From Streptomyces iakyrus (GTDB lineage: Bacteria > Actinomycetota > Actinomycetes > Streptomycetales > Streptomycetaceae): 64,000 nt of DNA. Under the pieces are notes generated by a model. It did not search any database and was not told where the DNA came from. It was given only the letters and a program-made list of their open reading frames with translations. Below, one piece after another: positions 17,389-24,318 of this stretch (the first letter of the stretch is position 1; each line of letters opens with the position of its first letter). A program made the translations under genes and the position numbers. Where the stretch lies: the NCBI RefSeq assembly GCF_000717055.1, contig NZ_JNXI01000021.1, forward strand, positions 1 to 64,000, written 5' to 3'.

Positions 17389-18378
17389 TCAGCCCGTGAC
17401 CGGGGCCGCGAGCAGGGCCCCGCTGCGCGCGTCGCCCCACACCGAGTCCGGATCGACGTAGGGCCTGAGCAGGGCGGTGAGCGCCGGGTCCCCGCGGCCG
17501 TTCAGCTCGTCGGACGCGATCTTGCGGGCGATCCCGGCGAGGAAGTCCGCCACCTGCACCCGCGCGTCGTCACGCGCCACGACGAGCCGCAGCCCCGCCA
17601 GGCCGATCCCGGCCCGCCGGGCCGTGTCCTCGATCCACGCGATCCGCTCCGGCGTCAGCATGTTCTGCCGGTCGTGCACCAGGCGGACCGGCCGCCCGCT
17701 CCCGCTCCAGAGCACGGCCGTCCGCACGATCGCCGGCAGCAGCGGGTTGAGCAGCGGTACCAGGGGCGGCCCGGCCAGGAACCCGTCCCGGTAGGCCACC
17801 GCGCGGGGCCGGGTCACGGCGAGCCGCTCCAGGATCCGTGCCGCGTCCGTACCCGGATGCGCCCGGCGCAGGGTGTCGACGGTGCCGTAGAAGGCGTCGA
17901 CCGGATCTCCGTCGTGGCGGACCCGCAGCAACTGGTTGGCCGCCTCCAGGAACGCCCGCCAGCCGTCCTGCCCGAAGACCGGGTGCCCCGCGCGGAACAG
18001 GACGGCCGCCTCGGCCGCGTCGTCCAGCAGCAGGCCGAGGGTCCGGTCCACCACGAAGTACGTCTTCTCCATGAGGTGCACCCGCGCCCGCCCGTGGATC
18101 GGGCCTTCCGGCGCGAGGAGCCACTCCAGCACCGCGCGGTGCTTCTCCCGCAGCAGGTGGTTCGCCTTGTACTCCTCGGCCGGCGACCGGATCCGGTCCC
18201 GGATCTCCCGCACTGCCGCCTCGGCCGACGCCATGGACAGCGACACCCCGGCGTGCGCGAACACGTCCGTGTTGCCGCCGGTGAGGTTCTCACCGTCCGA
18301 CCCCGACTCGTCGCAGGCGATCTCCAGCGACGCGCCCACCGCCCCGCCGCGCTCGCCGTCCGCACGATTCCCGCTCAC
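17389..18378 (-). CDS. Conserved protein of unknown function, DUF3800-like N-terminus
   Basis: A 329-residue soluble protein. The start [18 protein letters not shown] recalls the DESG motif at the beginning of DUF3800 proteins, which may be RNase H-like. Further motifs are [34 protein letters not shown] and [16 protein letters not shown] 18378, preceded by GGGGG, is taken as start because the conserved part begins just after it. The start lies only 24 bp from the divergent PatB gene, so their promoters must overlap one another's coding regions. No function is claimed. Confidence 0.7.
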   Translation of the reverse strand: MSGNRADGERGGAVGASLEIACDESGSDGENLTGGNTDVFAHAGVSLSMASAEAAVREIRDRIRSPAEEYKANHLLREKHRAVLEWLLAPEGPIHGRARVHLMEKTYFVVDRTLGLLLDDAAEAAVLFRAGHPVFGQDGWRAFLEAANQLLRVRHDGDPVDAFYGTVDTLRRAHPGTDAARILERLAVTRPRAVAYRDGFLAGPPLVPLLNPLLPAIVRTAVLWSGSGRPVRLVHDRQNMLTPERIAWIEDTARRAGIGLAGLRLVVARDDARVQVADFLAGIARKIASDELNGRGDPALTALLRPYVDPDSVWGDARSGALLAAPVTG

Positions 18379-18402
18379 CGCACAGCCCCCTATCGTGTGT
18401 CC

Positions 18403-19581
18403 ATGACCAGGATCCCGCACGAGTCGTCCGGTGAACCGAATCCCCTGCAAGCCCTCCCTCTCGACCGCCTGCGGCAGCGCACCAGCATGAAGTGGCGCAC
18501 CTACCCGGAAGACGTGCTGCCGCTGTGGGTGGCCGAGATGGACGTGCCGCTCGCCGAGCCCGTGGTGCGCGCCGTCACCGACGCGCTCCACCTCGGCGAC
18601 ACGGGCTACCCGGCCGGCACCGCCTACGCGGAGGCCCTGGCCGCCTTCGCCGGGAAGCGCTGGGGCTGGGAGGGGCTCGCCGTGGAGCGCACCGCGATCG
18701 TGCCCGACGTCATGCTGGGTGTCGTCGAGATGCTCAAACTGGTCACAGGACCCGGTGACACGGTGGTAGTGAACCCGCCCGTGTACCCGCCGTTCTACAT
18801 GTTCGTGGAGCACATGGACCGGCGGGTGGCCGAAGCCCCGCTCGGGGCGGACGGGCGCATCGACCCGGACGTCCTGGAGTCGTCCTTCCGGCAGGCTGTG
18901 GCGGGCGGGAGGCGAGCCGCCTATCTGCTGTGCAACCCCCACAATCCGACCGGCACCGTGCACACGGAAGAGGAACTGTCCGCCGTCGCCCGCCTCGCCG
19001 AGCGGTACGGCGTGCGCGTCGTCGCCGACGAGATCCACGCCCCGCTCGTGCTCGGCGGCGCCGGCTTCGTGCCGTATCTGAGCGTGCCGGGCGCCGAGCG
19101 CGGCCTGTCCCTGATGTCGGCCTCCAAGGGCTGGAACCTGCCCGGGCTCAAGGCCGCCCTCGCGGTCGCCGGGCCCGGGGCCGCCGCCGACCTGGACCGC
19201 ATGCCGGAAGAGGTGGGGCACGGCCCCAGCCACGTCGCCGTCATCGCCCACACCGCCGCCCTGCGCGACGGCGTCACCTGGCTGGACGCCCTGCTGACGG
19301 GCCTCGACGACAACCGGCGGCTGCTCGCGGACCTGCTGGCCGAACACCTGCCCGCGATCCGCTTCCGGCCCGGCGACGCCACCTACCTGGCCTGGCTCGA
19401 CTGCCGCGCCCTCGGGCTCGGCGACGACCCGGCCGACGTCTTCCTGCACCGCGGCCGCGTCGCCCTCAGCTCCGGCCTTCCCTTCGGCACCGGCGGCACC
19501 GGCCATGCCCGTCTCAATCTGGCGGCCTCACAGGAGGTGCTCACGGAGGCGGTGCGCAGGATGGCGACGGCGCTGCGCTGA
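18403..19581 (+). CDS. PLP-dependent C-S lyase, MalY/PatB family
   Basis: A 392-residue fold-type I PLP enzyme. Features are [19 protein letters not shown] near the N-terminus (the MalY/PatB hallmark), [22 protein letters not shown], the DEIHAPL aspartate that binds the cofactor, and [12 protein letters not shown] with Lys242 as Schiff-base lysine. This family comprises cystathionine beta-lyases and cysteine-S-conjugate lyases. No good Shine-Dalgarno sequence precedes ATG 18403, so a leaderless transcript is possible. A PPOX-family gene follows 30 bp later and may be cotranscribed. Confidence 0.88.
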   Translation: MTRIPHESSGEPNPLQALPLDRLRQRTSMKWRTYPEDVLPLWVAEMDVPLAEPVVRAVTDALHLGDTGYPAGTAYAEALAAFAGKRWGWEGLAVERTAIVPDVMLGVVEMLKLVTGPGDTVVVNPPVYPPFYMFVEHMDRRVAEAPLGADGRIDPDVLESSFRQAVAGGRRAAYLLCNPHNPTGTVHTEEELSAVARLAERYGVRVVADEIHAPLVLGGAGFVPYLSVPGAERGLSLMSASKGWNLPGLKAALAVAGPGAAADLDRMPEEVGHGPSHVAVIAHTAALRDGVTWLDALLTGLDDNRRLLADLLAEHLPAIRFRPGDATYLAWLDCRALGLGDDPADVFLHRGRVALSSGLPFGTGGTGHARLNLAASQEVLTEAVRRMATALR

Positions 19582-19611
19582 ACCCGCGGGCACGCTCATA
19601 CACTTCCCGCC

Positions 19612-19992
19612 ATGCACGACAGGACGCTGGACGCACTCGGCGCGGGCAAATACCTGCTGGTCACCAGCTACCGCAGGAACGGCACGCCGGTCGCCACCCC
19701 GGTCTGGGTGGTACGCGACGGGGAGGCGCTCGGTGTGTGGACGGCCGCCGACTCCTGGAAGGTGAAGCGGATCCGCAACCGCGCCGACGTGCTGGTCGGC
19801 CCCTGCGACCTGCGCGGCAACCCCACCGGCGAGCAGGTGCCCGCGACGGCGGAGGTCTGCGACGCGGCCACCACCGACCGCTACCGGCAGCTGGTCGGCC
19901 GCAAGTACGGCTTGACGGGCCGGCTGACCCTGCTGGGCAGCCGGCTGCGCCGGGGCGTGGACGGCACGGTGGGCATCCGCATCACCCTCTGA
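19612..19992 (+). CDS. PPOX-class F420-dependent oxidoreductase-like protein
   Basis: A 126-residue split-barrel flavin/deazaflavin-binding protein. The pattern GKYLLVTSYRRNGTPVATPVWVV, then WTAADSWKVKRIRNR and VLVGPCDLRGNPTG, is typical of the actinobacterial pyridoxamine-oxidase-like F420 families. Such proteins reduce small molecules or bind F420, and substrate cannot be inferred. It follows the PatB gene at 30 bp. Confidence 0.8.
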   Translation: MHDRTLDALGAGKYLLVTSYRRNGTPVATPVWVVRDGEALGVWTAADSWKVKRIRNRADVLVGPCDLRGNPTGEQVPATAEVCDAATTDRYRQLVGRKYGLTGRLTLLGSRLRRGVDGTVGIRITL

Positions 19993-19999
19993 GGTCGGG

Positions 20000-20010
20000 C
20001 AAGCGCTTTC
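20000..20010 (+). promoter_or_regulatory. LacI-type operator motif upstream of a Gfo/Idh gene
   Basis: CAAGCGCTTTC contains the palindromic AAGCGCTT core typical of LacI/GalR operators. It lies 47 bp before the oxidoreductase start codon. The identical 11-mer occurs at 35949 upstream of the cluster B binding protein. Confidence 0.45.
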
Positions 20011-20056
20011 GGCCGTGGGGGAGTGGGGGCCCCGTCCGCGGGAAAGGGCACCTGCC

Positions 20057-21394
20057 ATGAGCCGAACTCCCGTCCTGCGCGCAGCCGTCGTCGGCACCGG
20101 CCACCGGGCCCAGCTGTTCACCCGCGGTCTCGCCGAACGCCCCGGCCATGTCGTGGCCGCGCTGTGCGACCCCAGCCCGACCCGGATGGCCTTCCACAAC
20201 CGGCTGCTGGCCGAGACCGGCGCACCGGCCGCCACCGCGTGGGAGCCCGGCCGGTTCACCGACCTGCTCGCCGAGGAGGGCATCGACGAGGTCGTCGTCA
20301 CCACCGTCGACGCCGAGCACGACCGCTACATCGTCCCCGCTCTGAAGGCGGGCTGCCGGGTCGTCACCGAGAAGCCGATGACCGTCGACGCCGGGCGCTG
20401 CGCCCGCATCCTCGACACCGTCCGCGCCACCGGCAACTCCCTGACGGTCGCCTTCAACTACCGCTTCAACCCCGTGCACGAGACAGTCCGCGAACTGCTC
20501 GCCGACGGCGCGATCGGCGAGGTGCTGTCGGTCCACTTCGAGTGGCTGCTCGACGTACGGCACGGCGCCGACTACTTCCGCCGCTGGCACCGCGAGAAGC
20601 GGCACAGCGGCGGCCTGATGGTGCACAAGTCCTCGCACCACTTCGACCTGGTGAACTGGTGGCTCGCCGACGAGCCCCGGGAAGCCTTCGGCTACGGGCG
20701 GCTCGGCTTCTACGGCCGCGAGGCGGGGGAGCGGCACGGACTGCGCCGGGACTACGACCGCGCCCACGGCGCCGAGCCGGCCGCCGGCGACCCCTTCGCC
20801 CTGGACCTCGCGGCCGACGACACCCTGCGCGCCCTCTACCTGGACGCCGAACGCGACGACGGCTACCTGCGCGACCGCAACGTCTTCGACGGGCCGGTCA
20901 CCATCGAGGACGACATGTCCGTCCTGGTGCGCTACGCGCGCGGCGCGACGATGACGTACCACCTGACCGCCTACTCCCCTTGGGAGGGCTACCGGGTGAT
21001 GTTCAACGGCAGCGCGGGCCGGCTGGAGCTGGAGGTGGAGGAGAGCCGCTGGCAGCCGCCGCTGAGCCGGATCACCTCGGCGGTGGGCGCGGTGCACGGC
21101 GACACGGCGCCCGAGCACGCGGGCGGCGCCCGTCTCACCCTGCGCCCGCTGTGGCAGCCACCGCAGGACGTGTCGCTCGCGGTCGCCCACGAGGCCCACG
21201 GCGGCGGTGATCCGCGCATGCTCGACGCGCTGTTCGGGCCCGTCGGCCCCGCCCGCCCGGCGGACACCGGTGCCGCGGCCCGTGCCACGGCCACCGAACG
21301 CGACGGGGCGCTCGCCCTCCTGGTGGGACTGGCGGCGAACCGGAGCTTCGAGACGGGACGGCCCGTGCGCACCGACGAGCTGATCGCGGGCTGA
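20057..21394 (+). CDS. Gfo/Idh/MocA-family oxidoreductase
   Basis: A 445-residue enzyme with Rossmann start LRAAVVGTGHRAQLF, catalytic-loop VVTEKPMTVDAGRC (EKP lysine present), and GGLMVHKSSHHFDLVNWWL, where His-x-x-x-His lies in the sugar-binding domain. Length and the extended middle region (GLRRDYDRAHGAEP) are those of larger sugar dehydrogenases and glycosidase-like members. It stands alone behind a LacI-type operator motif, and converges with the Zn-ribbon gene 7 bp downstream. GAAAGGG serves as ribosome binding site. Substrate unknown. Confidence 0.85.
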   Translation: MSRTPVLRAAVVGTGHRAQLFTRGLAERPGHVVAALCDPSPTRMAFHNRLLAETGAPAATAWEPGRFTDLLAEEGIDEVVVTTVDAEHDRYIVPALKAGCRVVTEKPMTVDAGRCARILDTVRATGNSLTVAFNYRFNPVHETVRELLADGAIGEVLSVHFEWLLDVRHGADYFRRWHREKRHSGGLMVHKSSHHFDLVNWWLADEPREAFGYGRLGFYGREAGERHGLRRDYDRAHGAEPAAGDPFALDLAADDTLRALYLDAERDDGYLRDRNVFDGPVTIEDDMSVLVRYARGATMTYHLTAYSPWEGYRVMFNGSAGRLELEVEESRWQPPLSRITSAVGAVHGDTAPEHAGGARLTLRPLWQPPQDVSLAVAHEAHGGGDPRMLDALFGPVGPARPADTGAAARATATERDGALALLVGLAANRSFETGRPVRTDELIAG

Positions 21395-21401
21395 GGGGGC
21401 G

Positions 21402-21812
21402 TCAGCTCCAGGCCCGGTACGGCTCGTCCAGGAGCTGGAAGACCGGCTCGCCCCGTACCGGGTCCTTGGCCGTGGACAGCCGCACCCGGTCCCCGCTGTG
21501 GATGCCGATCGGCGGACCCATCACCCGGCCGCGCACCACGAACCCCTCGGACATCTCTATCTGCGACACGTTGCGCGCCGCGGGGGTGTTGCGGTGCACC
21601 ACCGTGGAATGGCGGACGGTGCCCGTGCCCTCGGCGCGCTCGGTGCGCAGTTCGCTGCCCCGGCAGACCGGACACAGCAGCCGGTGATACATGGCGGTGC
21701 CGCACCAGGTGCAGCGCTGGAAGAGGATGGCCTCTTGGTTCTGGCCCCTCGGGTCGAGCAGACCCGTCGCGGAGCCGGCTGCCTGCTGAGCGACGCTCCC
21801 TGAGTGGTACAC
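21402..21812 (-). CDS. Zn-ribbon/OB-fold (DUF35-type) protein
   Basis: About 136 residues: a rubredoxin-like zinc ribbon with CTWCG and CPVCRG (residues about 35-55), then an OB-fold with GTVRHSTVVHRN and GFVVRGRVMGPPIG. DUF35 proteins partner thiolases and other acyl-CoA enzymes, but none is adjacent. GTG 21812 is preferred to the TTG three codons earlier, which abuts GGGAG too closely. The promoter upstream carries the same palindrome as the TetR gene promoter, so TetR control is likely. Confidence 0.82.
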   Translation of the reverse strand: MYHSGSVAQQAAGSATGLLDPRGQNQEAILFQRCTWCGTAMYHRLLCPVCRGSELRTERAEGTGTVRHSTVVHRNTPAARNVSQIEMSEGFVVRGRVMGPPIGIHSGDRVRLSTAKDPVRGEPVFQLLDEPYRAWS

Positions 21813-21905
21813 GCTGGTCAACTCCCTGCACTCGGCCGGAATCCGCGCACGCGATCACCCGCGCACACGTGTGCGCGGTTCGCCGTGCCACCGTGCACGC
21901 AGCAC

Positions 21906-21934
21906 AGAGTATGGCACTCAGTGCCACTCGTAAA
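21906..21934 (-). promoter_or_regulatory. Promoter with TetR-type operator in the spacer
   Basis: On the reverse strand TTTACG and TACTCT form a -35/-10 pair with a 17-bp spacer. The spacer contains GGCACTGAGTGCC, a perfect 13-bp palindrome (21913-21925). A protein bound there would block polymerase. The same motif recurs twice before the TetR gene. Confidence 0.65.
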
Positions 21935-21963
21935 GGCACTCCGTACCCTCAATATGAGGGCGC

Positions 21964-22674
21964 TCAGCCCCGCCCCAGCGTCGCCTCGATCTCCTGCACC
22001 ACCCGCCACAGCGGCGCCCCGCGCCGCGCCACGACGACCACCACGTCCTCCGGCCGCTCCGCCACCGGCGGCACCGGCACGGCCCCGAACGCCGACTGCA
22101 CGTAGGCCAGCGCGTGGTCGACCGCGGTGCTCGCCTCGCCCCGCCCGTCCGAACGCAGCCAGGACCGCAGCGCGTTGTTGTGCGCCGCCACCACCGCCGC
22201 CGCGATCACGTCGGCCTGCAGGATGCCCTCCCGGCGGGCGGCGAAGCGCCGTCGCAGGTACTCGGCGAGGGCCCGCTCGTAGCGCCACACGACCGACAGC
22301 TCGTAGGCGCGCAGCCCCGGCACCTGCCTGGTGAGACGGTAGCGCTGCACCGAGAACGTCGGGTTCTCGGCGTACATGCGCAGCACGAGCCGTGCCGCGT
22401 CGCAGACCCGCCCCACGGGTTCGTCGTCGTCGGAGCCGTCCGCCAGGAAGGCCGTCATGTCGGCCAGACACCGCTCGTGGTCCGGGAAGACCACGTCCTC
22501 CTTGGAAGGGAAGTACCGGAAGAACGAGCGCCGTCCGACACCGGCGAGCGCCACGATGTCGTCGACGGTGGTCTGCTCGTACCCCCGCTCCAGGAACAGC
22601 CGGAAGGCCGCAGCCACCAGGGCGTCCCGCATGGGTGGTTTTCCGGTACCGGCCTCGTCCTTCTCGGAGCTCAT
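21964..22674 (-). CDS. TetR-family transcriptional repressor
   Basis: A 236-residue regulator. The HTH lies near residues 17-60: RDALVAAAFRLFLERGYEQT, then TVDDIVALAGVGRRSFFRYFPSKEDVV. The ligand domain continues to a C-terminal tail rich in valine (DVVVVVARRG). ATG 22674 is the first start at the conserved region. Two 13-bp operator-like sites lie 34-69 bp upstream, and a third lies in the promoter of the next gene downstream, which suggests autoregulation and repression of the Zn-ribbon gene. The ligand is unknown; DUF35 association hints at acyl-CoA. Confidence 0.88.
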   Translation of the reverse strand: MSSEKDEAGTGKPPMRDALVAAAFRLFLERGYEQTTVDDIVALAGVGRRSFFRYFPSKEDVVFPDHERCLADMTAFLADGSDDDEPVGRVCDAARLVLRMYAENPTFSVQRYRLTRQVPGLRAYELSVVWRYERALAEYLRRRFAARREGILQADVIAAAVVAAHNNALRSWLRSDGRGEASTAVDHALAYVQSAFGAVPVPPVAERPEDVVVVVARRGAPLWRVVQEIEATLGRG

Positions 22675-22707
22675 GGGCGCGAACGTAGCACCCGGAAGAT
22701 CAGGCGT

Positions 22708-22743
22708 GGCACTCAGTGCACACCACCCGAGGTACTGAGTGCT
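22708..22743 (-). promoter_or_regulatory. Pair of TetR operators upstream of the tetR gene
   Basis: GGCACTCAGTGCA (22708-22720) and GGTACTGAGTGCT (22731-22743) are near-palindromic copies of the 13-bp motif seen at 21913, set 23 bp apart, about two helical turns. They lie just upstream of the tetR start and could also affect the divergent gene at 22854. Confidence 0.65.
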
Positions 22744-22853
22744 CTGCCGACCGGGCCCGGCCGGTCGCTGAACCCCGGACGCGCAGGCCGCGTATCTAGC
22801 GGCAGGACGATCCCCGAAGACGGGCGCCCCCGGCCCGGACGAAGGAGTACAGC

Positions 22854-23576
22854 GTGTCGACACCGTCCGAGCCCCGGCCGCCGCACGACGGCCCGGCCCT
22901 CGAACCCATCCGCGTCCTGCGGCCCCGCCGCACCGACGCGCTCGCGGAACTGATGCGGGAGTTCCAGCGGGAGACCGGCCGCGACCCGGGCCGGCAGGAT
23001 TCCGGCCGCGACCCCGGCGGCTACGAGTCCGTCGCACTGCCCGGGCCGCCGACCGGCTCCGAGGCCCTGACGCAGGAGCTCCCTCCCGTGTCCCGCGCGA
23101 CCACCCGCCGCTCCACCCGCGCCGTCCCCCCTGGGGCCCGGCTGCGCCGCGCCGCCGTCGCGGTGGCCCTCCTGGCCGCCGCGGTGATCGGCTTCGGCGG
23201 TGCGCTCCTGCTGCGCGGCGAGCACAAGGACGACACCGCCGCGCCCGCGCCGGGCCCGCCCCGGGCCGCCCCCTCCACCTCCGACCCCACGCCCACCCCG
23301 TCCGGCCCGGCCGCCCCCGCACCCGTGGACCCCGACGGCGCCGGCACGCTGCGCGAGGGAGCCAGCGGCCCCGAGGTGACCGAACTCCAGCAACGCCTCC
23401 TGCGCATCCCGGACGTCTACCGGGACGGCTCCACCAGCGGCCGCTACGACCCCACCCTCACCGCGGCGGTCGCCCGCTTCCAGCTCTGGTACGGCATCCG
23501 CGGCGACGAGACCGGCGTGTACGGCAACGACACCCGGGCCGCACTGGAGTCCCGCACCCCGGCGGGGGTGAGCTGA
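22854..23576 (+). CDS. Membrane-anchored peptidoglycan-binding protein
   Basis: A 240-residue type II membrane protein. The cytoplasmic part (residues 1-98) includes RVLRPRRTDALAELMREFQRE. One helix follows (AAVAVALLAAAVIGFGGALLL), then a proline/threonine-rich spacer, then a PG_binding_1 domain: LREGASGPEVTELQQRLLRI and YDPTLTAAVARFQLWYGI. It probably binds the cell wall and may regulate or locate a partner. GTG start with GAAGGAG nearby. The flavin reductase-like gene begins 3 bp after its stop, so they are cotranscribed. Confidence 0.82.
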   Translation: MSTPSEPRPPHDGPALEPIRVLRPRRTDALAELMREFQRETGRDPGRQDSGRDPGGYESVALPGPPTGSEALTQELPPVSRATTRRSTRAVPPGARLRRAAVAVALLAAAVIGFGGALLLRGEHKDDTAAPAPGPPRAAPSTSDPTPTPSGPAAPAPVDPDGAGTLREGASGPEVTELQQRLLRIPDVYRDGSTSGRYDPTLTAAVARFQLWYGIRGDETGVYGNDTRAALESRTPAGVS

Positions 23577-23579
23577 TGT

Positions 23580-24074
23580 GTGACGATGGCCGGCATGGAC
23601 GAGTTCGTCGACCGGCTGAACCCCGAGATGTACGTGGTCACCGCCGCCGCGGGCGGTGAACGGGCGGGATGCCTGGTCGGGTTCGCCTCGCAGTGCTCGC
23701 TGCGGCCCGTGCGGTTCGTGGTGTGGCTGTCCGAGCTCAACCACACCTTCCGGGTGGCCCGGAACGCGGACGTCCTCGCCGTGCACCTGCTCGGCCGCGA
23801 ACAGTACGGCCTCGCCGAGCTGTTCGGCGGGCACACCGGTGACACCACGGACAAGTTCCAGGACGTCCGTCTGCGGGAGGCGTACGGCGGCGCCCTCGTC
23901 CTGGAGGACGCGCCCGCCTGGTTCGTCGGCCGGATCCTGACCCGTGCGGGCGGCGGCGACCACATCGGCTTCGTCCTCGACCCGGTCGAGTGGGGCGGAC
24001 ACGAGGCGCACGACGGGCCGCTGCTGCGGCTTTCCGACGCCCTCACCATCGACCCGGGCCACCCGGTCGACTGA
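23580..24074 (+). CDS. Flavin reductase-like FMN-binding split-barrel protein
   Basis: About 164 residues with the flavin-reductase-like pattern: MYVVTAAAGGERAGCLVGFA, PVRFVVWLSELNHTFR, AVHLLGREQYGLAELFGG and KFQDVRLREAYGGALVLE. Members reduce free flavins or act as small oxygenase components; no partner oxygenase is nearby. The start may be GTG 23580, ATG 23586 or ATG 23595. It directly follows the peptidoglycan-binding protein gene. Confidence 0.8.
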   Translation: MTMAGMDEFVDRLNPEMYVVTAAAGGERAGCLVGFASQCSLRPVRFVVWLSELNHTFRVARNADVLAVHLLGREQYGLAELFGGHTGDTTDKFQDVRLREAYGGALVLEDAPAWFVGRILTRAGGGDHIGFVLDPVEWGGHEAHDGPLLRLSDALTIDPGHPVD

Positions 24075-24204
24075 CGTCACCCTCTCCAGTCGAACGCCGG
24101 GCAAGGGCTGGGGAAAGCGGCACAACGGCGGGGCAAACCGGCGTCATCCTGGGCAGGGGCGACGCACGAGGCGCCCGAACCGCTGCGAACCGAAGGCCAC
24201 GCCC

Positions 24205-24306
24205 ATGAACGGCTCCCGCATTCCCGGCCTGGTGCTGCCCACCCTGTTCCTGCTGGCCCTGCTCGTGGGCCTGTGGTGGTACTGGCGTCACCGCGGCGAC
24301 TCGTGA
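24205..24306 (+). CDS. Small single-helix membrane protein, 33 residues
   Basis: MNGSRIPGLVLPTLFLLALL continues to a WWYWRHRGDS tail: one hydrophobic helix with an aromatic belt and positive end. GAAGG lies at good spacing before the ATG. No homologue is recognised. The coding signal is weak because the gene is so short. It sits 12 bp from the convergent phosphatase gene. Confidence 0.45.
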   Translation: MNGSRIPGLVLPTLFLLALLVGLWWYWRHRGDS

Positions 24307-24318
24307 GAGCGGCGACCC

